This document shows positions 1 through 8,570 of a stretch of DNA of 64,000 bases, piece after piece. The notes under the pieces were generated by a model. The model searched no databases and was not told where the DNA came from. It was given only the letters and a program-made list of their open reading frames with translations. Numbering within the stretch: the first letter of the stretch is position 1; every line of letters begins with the position of its first letter. Source of the DNA: Acidicapsa dinghuensis. GTDB taxonomy: Bacteria > Acidobacteriota > Terriglobia > Terriglobales > Acidobacteriaceae. The DNA is taken from positions 916,768-980,767 of the forward strand of contig NZ_JAGSYH010000002.1 in NCBI RefSeq assembly GCF_025685685.1, read 5' to 3'. A program made the position numbers and the translations under genes.

Positions 1-361
1 TGCTCTTCTCTTGAATCTCCGGAAACCGCTGCGCAGCCAGCTCCCGCGAATTTTCGAGCGCCACAATCCGTATCGCCTTCCCCGACTCCAGATGCACAAA
101 CGTTGCCGCCATCTTGCCCCAGTCACGAAACTTCAGCGCTCGCCGTCCCAGCTTGCAGTTCGTGACCATCCCGATCGCATCCGTCGCGCACCGGTCGATT
201 TCCACAAACGTCACCAGCTTCTTCCGGTCCGCACCTCTGGGATCTTCGACACCAAGCTGCCGGCAGCCCAGCATCGCCATCCGCACGCCGAGCACCTGCC
301 CCGCGCACATGTGTCCGTGCGCCTGCTCCGCCATCCCAAGCAGATCCTCAAACGACTCCAT
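1..361 (-). CDS. FmdE-family protein, 3' truncated by window edge
   Basis: The minus strand is open from an ATG at 361 to the window edge, giving 120 residues with no stop. The N-terminus has the pattern [15 protein letters not shown] at about residues 15-29, followed by [14 protein letters not shown] and GRRALKF. That is the start of the FmdE fold, named after formylmethanofuran dehydrogenase subunit E. In bacteria FmdE proteins usually accompany molybdenum or tungsten enzymes and bind a metal through the conserved His and Cys residues; their exact role is unsettled. An AGGAG lies about nine bases before the ATG. The C-terminal part, which often carries a zinc finger, is outside the window. 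Confidence 0.85.
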   Translation of the reverse strand, partial: MESFEDLLGMAEQAHGHMCAGQVLGVRMAMLGCRQLGVEDPRGADRKKLVTFVEIDRCATDAIGMVTNCKLGRRALKFRDWGKMAATFVHLESGKAIRIVALENSRELAAQRFPEIQEKS

Positions 362-400
362 ACATCCCACTCCTGAGAACAGCCTACGCTTCAGGCGCCC

Positions 401-1027
401 TCAACCCAACCGCGCGAATCTCGTATACAGAAACTCCTGCCCCCCGCCATCAGGCGTCCGATGCTCTATCATCTCCGTCTCGACTACACGAAACTCCGGT
501 GCAAACTCCCGCGCCATCGACTCGGCATCATACCGGCACACCGGTAGCCCGCTACAGCTCTGCGGCCCATTCATCGAAAAAGTCGCCAGTACAACCTGGC
601 CGCGCGGCTTCAGCGCCTTCGCCACCCGCTCACGGTAAGCTGCTTTGTCTGCTTGTTCCGTCAGAAAGTGAAAGACCGCCCGGTCATGCCACACATCAAA
701 TGCCACCTCGGGCAGCTCCACTTGCGTGATATCCGCCGCAACCCACCAGATTTCTCGCGCGGCGCTTCCCATCCGCTCCTGTGACTGCCATAGCGCATCG
801 CACGAAACATCCAGCACCGTCAGCGCACGAAATCCCTGGAGATACAGGTCATCTACCAGCGTCGAAGCTCCACCACCGACATCAATCACGGATACGACCG
901 GGCGTGGAACCGGCGCTGCAGCCTCTATCACCCACTCCAGCGAAGTGGCCAGATGAGGCGCATACCAGCTCACCTGATCCGAAGGCGTCGCCGCGTAAAC
1001 CCGGTCCCAGTGCGCAACCCGATCCAT
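401..1027 (-). CDS. Class I SAM-dependent methyltransferase
   Basis: This 208-residue cytoplasmic protein has a Rossmann-type SAM-binding motif, VIDVGGGAS, at about residues 47-56. An acidic strand-2 end (VLDVS) follows, then VAADITQ, and the post-motif DVWHDRAVFHFLT is typical of small-molecule methyltransferases of this subgroup. The N-terminal HWDRVYAATPSDQVSWY is also common in it. The substrate cannot be told. It lies just downstream of a secreted hypothetical gene on the same strand and just upstream of the FmdE gene, so co-transcription is possible but not shown. Confidence 0.85.
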   Translation of the reverse strand: MDRVAHWDRVYAATPSDQVSWYAPHLATSLEWVIEAAAPVPRPVVSVIDVGGGASTLVDDLYLQGFRALTVLDVSCDALWQSQERMGSAAREIWWVAADITQVELPEVAFDVWHDRAVFHFLTEQADKAAYRERVAKALKPRGQVVLATFSMNGPQSCSGLPVCRYDAESMAREFAPEFRVVETEMIEHRTPDGGGQEFLYTRFARLG

Positions 1028-1120
1028 AAATCAATTCATTTTACGAATCCGGTCTCCGGCGGTGCATGTTTCCCTCAAGCAAATGTGCACACACTGATAC
1101 TGTCGGCTTGTCCTTGGTCT

Positions 1121-1882
1121 TTATTGGCTGGTCCCTGTCTCATCATCCTCCCCCTCCACCAGCGCCGCCGACCCGCCCACCAAATCAAATCCTGCTGCAT
1201 CCCGCCCCGCCGGGTGAAACGTTACCCGCAGCGGCTCTCGCTGCCACTCGACCGATCCGCATACCGGCGTTGCATGATCGCCCGCGTCATATCCCTCCAG
1301 CTTCTTCGCCAGTACGGGTTTACGCACTCCAAGCTGTGCCACCACTGCATAAAGGCTCTTCCCCGAAGCCGTCACCCCGCAGTACGCCGCATAATCCCGA
1401 AACCACACCACCTGGCTCACCCCAGGATCGTAATCCGGCAGCTTCAGCGCCGTGACGTGCCCCGTTATGCGATCCACCAGCAGCCACGGGCCCCGCTGCC
1501 ATACCCAATGCACCGGTTCAGCGTGCGCTGTTTTCTCGTTCTCAGCTTTGGTGTGGTTCGATTTTGCATCCGGATTGGAGCCCGCAGGCAGCGAATCATT
1601 TACCCGCAACGCCCGCCGCACCACAAAGCTGCGGTCCGTCACGTCATGCGCGTCACCGGTCGTCCACTCACTCACCCGGCCATCCACCAGCAGCGGACGC
1701 GTCTCCAGCGCCGTCTCATCCGCCGCAGCACCCGCCGGGTCGCCGGCCTTCGAATACGGTACTGTCCTAGCGGCCCCAAGCCCCACCACATGCGGCTTCT
1801 TCGGCGCAGCCGCCATCGACGGCACACTCATCCCCACGGCAGACAACACCGCAAGACACACAACAACCCTGAACCGACTCAT
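1121..1882 (-). CDS. Secreted protein of unknown function
   Basis: I place the start at the ATG at 1882 because the protein then begins with a classical Sec signal peptide (MSRFRVVVCLAVLSAVGMS, cleavage near AAA), giving 253 residues. The longer open frame runs back into the end of gatA and lacks this logic. The mature part has no domain I recognise. It contains a low-complexity stretch (NPDAKSNHTKAENEKTA) near residue 120, and two aromatic patches (VHWVWQRGPWLLVDRITG and VVWFRDYAAYCG) suggesting a beta-rich fold. The C-terminal tail is acidic (EGEDDETG). Its position directly after gatA suggests read-through transcription. Confidence 0.6.
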   Translation of the reverse strand: MSRFRVVVCLAVLSAVGMSVPSMAAAPKKPHVVGLGAARTVPYSKAGDPAGAAADETALETRPLLVDGRVSEWTTGDAHDVTDRSFVVRRALRVNDSLPAGSNPDAKSNHTKAENEKTAHAEPVHWVWQRGPWLLVDRITGHVTALKLPDYDPGVSQVVWFRDYAAYCGVTASGKSLYAVVAQLGVRKPVLAKKLEGYDAGDHATPVCGSVEWQREPLRVTFHPAGRDAAGFDLVGGSAALVEGEDDETGTSQ

Positions 1883-1929
1883 ATGCGAACAGATACTACC
1901 GGCAATTGTGTCGAGGAAAAATCCGATAT

Positions 1930-3399
1930 CTATATCGCGTTTGCCGCTTCCACTGCCCGCGCCACGCGAAACGCCGTCGACTCCTGGAAATGGGCGCCAA
2001 GCACCTGCATGCCGACCGGCAGCCCGGCAGAAGTAGCACCGCACGGCACCGTCACTCCGCAGATACCCGCCAGGCTCGCCGTCACCGTATAGATATCCGC
2101 CAAGTACATCGCCAGCGGATCGTCCGTCTTCTCACCCAGTTTGAAGGCAGCCGTCGGAGCCGTCGGAGTTACGATCGCATCCACTTCGCCAAAAGCAGTT
2201 AGAAACTCTTCCGCAAGTATGCGCCGCACCTGCTGCGCCTTCTTGTAATACGCGTCGTAGTAGCCCGCGCTCAGCGCATAGGTACCCAGCAGAATCCTGC
2301 GCTTCACCTCTGGCCCGAAGCCCTCTTCACGCGACAGCCGATACATCGACGCCAGATTCGTCGCCTTCGCCGAACGGTGCCCATAGCGCACTCCGTCAAA
2401 TCGCGCCAGATTCGCGCTTGCCTCTGCCGTAGCAATCAGGTAATACACCGGAATCGCATACTGCGTGTGCTTCAGGCTGATCTTCTTGATTTCGCATCCA
2501 GCCTTGCGCAATGAATCAATTCCCGACTCAACCGCGGCTCGCACTTCCGGGTCCAGACCTTCGCCGAAATACTCCTCCGGCACTCCGATCCGCAACTTAT
2601 CCAGATCCTTCTCTGTCTCACCGATGTAATCCGGTACAGGCCGCGCCGAACTCGTGGCATCCTTGGGGTCCTGTCCGGCAATCACCTGCAGCACCTCCGC
2701 CGCATCGCGAACATTGCCCGCAAACGGACCCACGCGATCCAGAGACGAAGCAAAGGCAATCAGCCCATACCGCGAGACGCGTCCATAGGTCGGCAACACG
2801 CCGACCACGCCGCAAAAGCTCGCGGGTTGCCGGATCGATCCACCCGTATCCGTGCCTAGCGTCGCGACGGCCAGATTCGCCGCAACCGCCGCAGCCGAGC
2901 CGCCACTCGAACCGCCCGGCACCCGCTCCGTATCTACCGGGTTGCGTACCGGCCCATACGCCGAGTTCTCATTCGACGAGCCCATCGCAAATTCATCGCA
3001 GTTGATCTTGCCCAGCAGCACCGCACCCGCGGCCTTCAGCTTCGCCACTGAAGTCGCATCGTATGGCGGCTCATAGCCCTTCAAAATTGCCGATCCCGCC
3101 GTAGAAGGCGCGCCTTGCATCGTCAGCACATCCTTCACACCGATGGGAATTCCGGCCAGCGGTCCAAGAATCTCGCCCTTCACCGCCGCTGCATCCACCT
3201 TAGCCGCCTGCTCCAGCGCCTGCTCTTTCGTGAGCGACAGGTACACATTCAGCAGAGGATTATGTGCCGCAATCCGCGCGTAGTACTGCTCCGCCAACTC
3301 CACAGCGCTGATCACGCCCGAAGCGATGCCCTCACGCAGCGAAGCAATTGTCGCCGGCTTCTCCACCAGATCTTTCGTACCTACACCCAACTCGGCCAT
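1930..3399 (-). CDS. gatA: Asp-tRNA(Asn)/Glu-tRNA(Gln) amidotransferase subunit A
   Basis: GatA hydrolyses glutamine and, with GatB and GatC, converts misacylated Glu-tRNA(Gln) or Asp-tRNA(Asn) to the correct amide form. The amidase signature is clear. The catalytic Lys lies in IGVKDVLTMQG, the cis-Ser in GGSSGGSAAAVAA, and the nucleophile Ser in GTDTGGSIRQPA. The ATG at 3399 gives 489 residues, the usual length for the family. A longer frame reaching 3495 adds an unconserved segment, so I reject it. gatC lies 108 bases upstream on the same strand. gatB is not in the window. Confidence 0.95.
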   Translation of the reverse strand: MAELGVGTKDLVEKPATIASLREGIASGVISAVELAEQYYARIAAHNPLLNVYLSLTKEQALEQAAKVDAAAVKGEILGPLAGIPIGVKDVLTMQGAPSTAGSAILKGYEPPYDATSVAKLKAAGAVLLGKINCDEFAMGSSNENSAYGPVRNPVDTERVPGGSSGGSAAAVAANLAVATLGTDTGGSIRQPASFCGVVGVLPTYGRVSRYGLIAFASSLDRVGPFAGNVRDAAEVLQVIAGQDPKDATSSARPVPDYIGETEKDLDKLRIGVPEEYFGEGLDPEVRAAVESGIDSLRKAGCEIKKISLKHTQYAIPVYYLIATAEASANLARFDGVRYGHRSAKATNLASMYRLSREEGFGPEVKRRILLGTYALSAGYYDAYYKKAQQVRRILAEEFLTAFGEVDAIVTPTAPTAAFKLGEKTDDPLAMYLADIYTVTASLAGICGVTVPCGATSAGLPVGMQVLGAHFQESTAFRVARAVEAANAI

Positions 3400-3507
3400 C
3401 CCATCTCTCATGATTCTTGCGTTTGCTTTTCTTGCTGTCATTCCCAAAGGGAATCTGCTGTTGGCGAGCCGGAGCACGAGCACGTTCACCGGCACTCCAC
3501 ACCCACA

Positions 3508-3831
3508 CTAGCGTTCAATCACCTTAGGCACCTTGAAGAAAGCTCCATTCGTCTCCGGCGCTTCCTCCATCACCACCTTGCGATCCAGGCACGGCCGCGT
3601 CTCATCCACCCGCAGCGCCGCCCCATCACCCTTGTCAGCAGTCGAGCCCGCGTCCAGCAATTCGCTCACCTGGGCCAGCGGCTCGACTGCCGAAGTATCC
3701 AGCGAATTCAACTGCGCCACATACTCCAGAATCGCGTTCAAATCCCGCTGCATGCGCGGCTTTTCATCCTCAGCCAGCTCCAGGCTGGCGAGTTCCGCCA
3801 CGCGCTCCACTTCTTCCAAACTGACGCTCAT
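3508..3831 (-). CDS. gatC: Asp-tRNA(Asn)/Glu-tRNA(Gln) amidotransferase subunit C
   Basis: This 107-residue protein stabilises the GatAB complex as a wrapping belt. It starts MSVSLEEVERVAELASLEL, the typical GatC N-terminus, continues with the helical AILEYVAQLNSLDTS, and ends near the usual TNGAFFKVPKVIE motif. The ATG at 3831 is preceded by AGGAGTGGT; the longer frame to 3882 adds residues not seen in the family. It is the first gene of the gatCA unit, so the promoter should lie in the gap beyond 3831. Confidence 0.93.
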   Translation of the reverse strand: MSVSLEEVERVAELASLELAEDEKPRMQRDLNAILEYVAQLNSLDTSAVEPLAQVSELLDAGSTADKGDGAALRVDETRPCLDRKVVMEEAPETNGAFFKVPKVIER

Positions 3832-4455
3832 ACCACTCCTGACCAGTCTGCCCCATACAGACGGAAGACAAATCCCGCACACACTTCACCGAAGACACAG
3901 CATCAATGAAAAGACAGGCGAGAGCTTCTGCCATTGCACGCCGCGCCCAAAAACCCTCACGACCTCAAGTATAGCCGCGCCTCGCAATGCACCCCGGACT
4001 TCGCCCCGGCCTCTTTCTCACCCGGCAATCCTGCAGGTACACCTGCCTGCGAGTTACATCCATATCCCACATGAACCCCTCCGGTAAGAGCGAAAATGTT
4101 ACGAATGATGTATTGCCATATCAGGCTCGGGCACTCATAATTGGGAAAATCTGAAAGCAAAGGCTATCTGCTGTACTGTACGGCTGTCACATGCGGGTGA
4201 CTCTGACCGTCAATTCCCCCAAAAGACGCTATCGGTACCTCAAAAGTGGTTGTTCGTATAGAGCCGACCCAAAGGATACTTCTGTTCAGGCAGCTCGATT
4301 TTCCGGAGGACTATAGTACCGCGGCGCATGGCTTGTGAATGTTTATGACCGCGTTATAGGTCCACGGAATTCTTGCGAATACTGGACTGTCTGCAAGAGA
4401 GATAGAAAGTGTCTGACCGCCGGCGCATAGGTAACCTGTGCCGTGGGTGAGTTAC
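3832..4455. other. Intergenic region between gatC and the Tad-pilin operon
   Basis: This 624-base gap separates divergent transcription units: gatCA leftward and the pilin genes rightward. I see no convincing gene; the short open frames here lack ribosome sites and known motifs. A possible promoter for the pilin operon is TTGTGA (4333-4338), 16 bases, then TATAGG (4355-4360), about 95 bases before the first start codon. I found no clear riboswitch or hairpin. Confidence 0.4.
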
Positions 4456-5766
4456 ATGAGATTGTTACGCGACGAGAACGGACAGGCTCTGATAGTGGTG
4501 GCGCTGAGCATGGTGTTGCTGCTGGCCTTCGCAGCAATTGCCGTGGATGTAGGGCGGCTTCTTTACATACAGCGCCAGCTACAAACCGCAGCCGATGCCG
4601 CCGCAGTGGCGGGCGCTATCGAATTGCAGCAGTGCGGTACAACTGCCAATTGTTCAACCATGCAGACCGCTGCAAAATCGGCGCTCGCCGAAAACAATCT
4701 TTCTGTTTCCAGCTCCAACTTACTCACTCAATGCGCGACAGGCAGCACCACGCAGTTAACCTTGACGGTCAATAACGGGCCATGCGCTCTGGGCGCCAGC
4801 GATCCCAACCACGGCAATACAAAATATGTGGAGGCAGTTGTTGCTGAGCCGGTGATAACCCTCTTCGCAGGAATTCTCAGCGTCAAGTCATTCAACATCT
4901 CCGCGCGTTCCGAAGCTGGTCTCGGTGACCCCACAGACTGCGTATACGTTCTCAACCCGACCGCCACAGATGCCCTGCTGGTCAACGGCAACTCTACCCT
5001 CACCGCACAGTGCGGCATTATTGTCGACTCAAACGCGAACACAGCCGCACTCTTCAATGGCCACCCCACCGTCTCGGCATCGGAGATCGATGTCGCCGGA
5101 GGCGCTGTCAGCAACGGCAATCCTTCAGTCAGCCCGACCCCAACCACCGGAGATCCTCCGCAGTCTGATCCCCTGGCAGGTCTGCCGGCTCCTCAGGTAG
5201 GAGCCTGCGGTGCAACCACATCGAGTCCCTTCACTGGCTCCCCGTCGAGCGGCGCGACAGTCAACGGCAACGGGAGCGCCGTCTTCAACCCCGGAACTTA
5301 TTGCGGAACCGTCACCCTCAACGGGAGCTCTACTGCCACTTTCAACCCGGGCACCTATATCTTTACCGGGAACTTCCAGGTTAATGGCAACAATACCCTT
5401 ACTGGAACTGGCGGAGTCACCTTCTATTTCTCCTCCACCGCCGGTTCTTTCACCGTAAATGGCAATTCCCATGTGGATCTCGTCGCCCCCACTTCTGGCA
5501 CCTACGAGGGCATCCTGCTCTACCAGAACGCCAGCGACACCAACACCGATATCATCAATGGCGACAACACCTCGGTCTGGCAGGGAACCATCTATCTCCC
5601 CGGTGCTCAGCTCACCGTCAACGGTAACGGCAACGCCGCCGCCTACACCTTCCTCGTTGTGAACAAGCTTCTCGACAACGGCAACTCCACCTTCACTCTG
5701 GGCGATGATTATTCGTCGCTGCAGGACGGCCCTCCGGTTAAGGGTAAAGCTCATCTGACGGAATAA
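4456..5766 (+). CDS. TadG-like pilus assembly protein with polymorphic-type beta-rich domain
   Basis: The N-terminus (RDENGQALIVVALSMVLLL, then FAAIAVDVGRLLYIQRQLQ and TAADAAAVAGA) is the Tad/TadG domain: a short prefix, one membrane helix and the heptad helix that packs like a pilin. Residues from about 160 onward form a Ser/Thr/Asn/Gly-rich region with at least eight NGN or NGNS/T motifs at fairly regular spacing, suggesting a repeated beta-solenoid exposed outside the cell. I chose the ATG at 4456 (436 residues), preceded by GGGTGAG; a GTG at 4438 in frame is the alternative. Two TadE-like genes follow within 4 bases of each other, so this is one operon. No TadA ATPase or TadB/C platform gene is nearby. 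Confidence 0.8.
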   Translation: MRLLRDENGQALIVVALSMVLLLAFAAIAVDVGRLLYIQRQLQTAADAAAVAGAIELQQCGTTANCSTMQTAAKSALAENNLSVSSSNLLTQCATGSTTQLTLTVNNGPCALGASDPNHGNTKYVEAVVAEPVITLFAGILSVKSFNISARSEAGLGDPTDCVYVLNPTATDALLVNGNSTLTAQCGIIVDSNANTAALFNGHPTVSASEIDVAGGAVSNGNPSVSPTPTTGDPPQSDPLAGLPAPQVGACGATTSSPFTGSPSSGATVNGNGSAVFNPGTYCGTVTLNGSSTATFNPGTYIFTGNFQVNGNNTLTGTGGVTFYFSSTAGSFTVNGNSHVDLVAPTSGTYEGILLYQNASDTNTDIINGDNTSVWQGTIYLPGAQLTVNGNGNAAAYTFLVVNKLLDNGNSTFTLGDDYSSLQDGPPVKGKAHLTE

Positions 5767-5769
5767 CCC

Positions 5770-6231
5770 ATGCGCCTGTTTTCCTATTTTCGTGCTCTCC
5801 TGGCCGCGGACCACGGCTCCAGCCTTGTGGAAGTGGCCCTCACTCTGCCATTCCTGCTGTTAATCCTTGCCGGTGCTGTCGATTTTGGCCAAGCCTATCA
5901 TCTGACCATGGAAATGGCGGGCGCAGCTCATGCCGGAGCCGAGTATGGTGCTCAGAATCCGACCGATACAACGGGCATCACGACAGCGGCACAAAAAGGC
6001 GCCCCGAATGTGCCCAACTTAACTGTCACAACCCCCACCTACGGCTGCGAATGCTCAGACGGCACCTCGTTTTCTGCAAATTGCACGACCATCCCTTCCT
6101 GCACATCGAATGTGGTTTACCGGGTAACCGTCAGGGTATCGGCAACCTACAAGCCATTGGTGCCATGGGTCGGAGTCCCTTACCCAATGTCCCTTTCCAG
6201 TTCCGCAACGATGCGTGAGGGAGGAGCCTAA
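5770..6231 (+). CDS. TadE-like minor pilin
   Basis: This 153-residue protein carries the TadE signature near its N-terminus: HGSSLVEVALTLPFLLLIL followed by GAVDFGQAYHLTMEM. A polar prefix with the conserved Glu is followed by a hydrophobic helix, as in pseudopilins. The C-terminal part contains four cysteines (CECSDG and CTTIPSC) that could form disulfides outside the membrane. It begins three bases after the stop of the TadG-like gene and ends three bases before the next TadE-like gene. Confidence 0.85.
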   Translation: MRLFSYFRALLAADHGSSLVEVALTLPFLLLILAGAVDFGQAYHLTMEMAGAAHAGAEYGAQNPTDTTGITTAAQKGAPNVPNLTVTTPTYGCECSDGTSFSANCTTIPSCTSNVVYRVTVRVSATYKPLVPWVGVPYPMSLSSSATMREGGA

Positions 6232-6234
6232 AAG

Positions 6235-6804
6235 ATGGCTGGAATCATCCCTGGAAATTTTCAGCGTGGCTTACTGACGCAAACGAGACAAAGGTTTGTG
6301 TTCAAGCAACACTTCGGCTTTTTGCGTCGCGAAGAGGGCAGCCAGATGGTGGAATTTGCCCTTTCGATATCGGTGTTGTTTGCAGTACTCTGCGGCATCT
6401 TTGGATTCTGCGAGGCAATCTACTCCTCCCATTTCGTCGCCTACGCGGCCGAATCGGGAGCGCGCTATGCCATGGTGCGTGGCGCGGAGTGGAAAACCTC
6501 GTGCAATACATCGGCGCCGCCTAATTTCACGCTAGGCTATAACTGTCAGGCAGTCGCAAGTGACGTGCAGAATTATGTGCGAAGCATCGCGTTGCCCGGA
6601 ATCAACCAAAGCGCCGTCACAGTGAGTACCACCTGGCCGGGCACAACCCCCGACTGCACAACGGGCTGCACCGTATGCACTACCACTACTAGTCAGGGCT
6701 GTTTTGTCACAGTTCAGGTAACATATCCGTTTCAGTTTCGGCTTCCCTTCCTGTCCCGCTCCACCATGTCCTTGACCAGTACTTCGGAGAAGGTGATTCA
6801 GTAG
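6235..6804 (+). CDS. TadE/TadG-family minor pilin
   Basis: This 189-residue protein has a longer cytoplasmic prefix of about 38 residues, then the TadE motif EEGSQMVEFALSISVLFAV and the helix CGIFGFCEAIYSSHFVAYAA. The extracytoplasmic part is Thr/Cys-rich (TTGCTVCTTTTSQGC). It is the last gene of the three-gene pilin operon, starting three bases after its neighbour. An earlier start is impossible because the preceding gene occupies the space, but the internal ATG at M60 would remove the helix, so the first ATG is right. Confidence 0.83.
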   Translation: MAGIIPGNFQRGLLTQTRQRFVFKQHFGFLRREEGSQMVEFALSISVLFAVLCGIFGFCEAIYSSHFVAYAAESGARYAMVRGAEWKTSCNTSAPPNFTLGYNCQAVASDVQNYVRSIALPGINQSAVTVSTTWPGTTPDCTTGCTVCTTTTSQGCFVTVQVTYPFQFRLPFLSRSTMSLTSTSEKVIQ

Positions 6805-6933
6805 TTCCGTTTGCCGCAGAAGGCTCACGTTGGCCAGCCTACTCGTGTGCGTCACATCTCAAACCTGGTACTGACTCGTCCTCCTACGGACGATCGTTGC
6901 AAGTTATCTCAGGTCTCATGCGCCGTGGCGATC

Positions 6934-8559
6934 TCATCGCGAGACCGCCACGCTTGCTTCCGCCGCAAACCGCTCCCGCAGCTCCCGCCGCAGCATTTTG
7001 CCGTTGTGGTTCTGCGGCAACCCGCCAGCTTCGACAATCCATACCCGCTTCGGAGCTTTGTACCCGGCAAGCCGAGCCTTGCACCACGCCACCAGCTCCG
7101 CCTCATTCACTTCGGAATCGGCCCGCAGCTCTACCGCGCCTACGGCAATCTCGCCTTTCTCCGTGTGGGGCAGGCCAAACGCCACGGCCCGCGCCACAGC
7201 TGGATGCGCAAGCATCGCCTCTTCCAGTTCCCGCGCATACACCGAGTAGCCGCCGGACTTGATCACGTCCTTGCTACGACCAACCAGCTTCACCAGTCCC
7301 AGCCGGCTTCGCACTGCCAGATCGCCGGTCCGCAGCCAACCATCTTCCGTGACAAGCTCCGCATCCTCATATCGCCAATACTGCGGCCGAATGCCTCGCC
7401 GCCTGATCTGGCATTCCCCGGCCATCCCCGCGCGCACAGGTCTGCCATCCTCATCCACAACCCTCACCTCAAATGGAGGCACCGGCACTCCCCAGTCCCC
7501 GCTCCCCGGCGCAAACGAGAGATCGACGCCCATCATCGCGAGGCCGCCCAGTTCCACCATCCCGTATCCATTCAAAATCACGGGAGGAATACGCTTTCCC
7601 CCCGGCAACCGCCGAAATGCTCCGTAGTGCCGCAACCGCTCGCGGACAGCGGCAGGCAAAGCATCGCTGGCCGAGAGCCAGACTCGCACTGTCTTTAACC
7701 TCTGAGGATTCGGATTGCTGTTCAACAGCCGCGCAAACATCTCCGGCACACCCACAAACGTCGTAATGCCCAGCCGCTCCACCAGCAGCAACGCCCGCTC
7801 CACGTCAAACCGCTCCAGAAAGCAGCCCGGAATCCCGGCAATCATCCCATTCAGCGCAATGCTCACCGCCATGATGTGCGACCACGGCAACGCGATCAAA
7901 GCGAGATCTTTCGCGCCTAGAAACATCCCAACCACTACAGTCGCTGATCTTGCTCCCAGCAAGGCCCGGCTCGACAACGCCGCGCCCTTTGGAGACCCGC
8001 TCGTTCCCGATGTGTGAAAAACGGCCACCGTCGTACTCTGCTCGACCTCCACCGGTGCAAATACCTCGCCCGCCTCTGTCAGCCGCAGAAACCCCGGCAT
8101 CGTTTCCCGCTCGCCGTCATCCTGAATCCACGTCTCGACCGGCAGCGCTGTGCAATCGTGAATCGTCCGCTCAAACACCGTCTTGTCCGTGATCAGGGCC
8201 GCCGTCCCGCTCTCGCTGAGAATGCGCTGCACCTCAGTCAGCGAAAGCATCGGATTCAGCGGCACGGCAATGCCGCCGGCCCTCACAATCGCCAGCAGCC
8301 AGTGAAAGCAGACGCGGTCGTTGCTGCGGTAAATCGCCACCGTCTGCCCCGGCGTCAGCCCCACAGTACGGCGTAGAAAGGCGTCCATCGCGCAGACCTC
8401 GCGATGCAGCTCAGAGAGATGGTACGCACCATCTTCGTTCACCGAGAGCACTGCATCCCCGCGATGACGCACCAACTCATCCACCAGGTTCGCAACCGTC
8501 AGCTTGCGGTCGCGGGCCATCTTCCAGCGGGATGCTATTCCTGTTTTAACTATTCTCAT
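6934..8559 (-). CDS. AMP-forming acyl-CoA synthetase / adenylating ligase
   Basis: This ANL-superfamily enzyme activates a carboxylic acid as acyl-AMP. The phosphate-binding loop FHTSGTSGSPKGAA is at about residue 182-195. Further motifs are NGYGMVELGG, the adenylation-core GWLRTGDLAVRS, the hinge region KDVIKSGGYSVYARELEE, and the C-terminal catalytic Lys in PQNHNGKMLRRELRE. The ATG at 8559 (541 residues) lies 12 bases after the stop of the upstream reductase-like gene and follows GACGAGA. An internal ATG at 8520 is a possible later start. I see no fused carrier domain. Pairing with the SDR gene suggests that the activated acid is reduced or modified by it. Confidence 0.88.
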   Translation of the reverse strand: MRIVKTGIASRWKMARDRKLTVANLVDELVRHRGDAVLSVNEDGAYHLSELHREVCAMDAFLRRTVGLTPGQTVAIYRSNDRVCFHWLLAIVRAGGIAVPLNPMLSLTEVQRILSESGTAALITDKTVFERTIHDCTALPVETWIQDDGERETMPGFLRLTEAGEVFAPVEVEQSTTVAVFHTSGTSGSPKGAALSSRALLGARSATVVVGMFLGAKDLALIALPWSHIMAVSIALNGMIAGIPGCFLERFDVERALLLVERLGITTFVGVPEMFARLLNSNPNPQRLKTVRVWLSASDALPAAVRERLRHYGAFRRLPGGKRIPPVILNGYGMVELGGLAMMGVDLSFAPGSGDWGVPVPPFEVRVVDEDGRPVRAGMAGECQIRRRGIRPQYWRYEDAELVTEDGWLRTGDLAVRSRLGLVKLVGRSKDVIKSGGYSVYARELEEAMLAHPAVARAVAFGLPHTEKGEIAVGAVELRADSEVNEAELVAWCKARLAGYKAPKRVWIVEAGGLPQNHNGKMLRRELRERFAAEASVAVSR

Positions 8560-8570
8560 TCTCGTCAAAT

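Noticed and set aside
953..2092. A 379-codon open frame on the plus strand
   Set aside because: It runs antisense to the methyltransferase, secreted-protein and gatA coding frames, is very rich in Arg, His and Pro, and has no ribosome site or domain; it is a GC-driven shadow.
6805..6933. A short hairpin (CGTCC-TCCTAC-GGACG) after the Tad operon
   Set aside because: Only five pairs and no T-tract; too weak to call a terminator.
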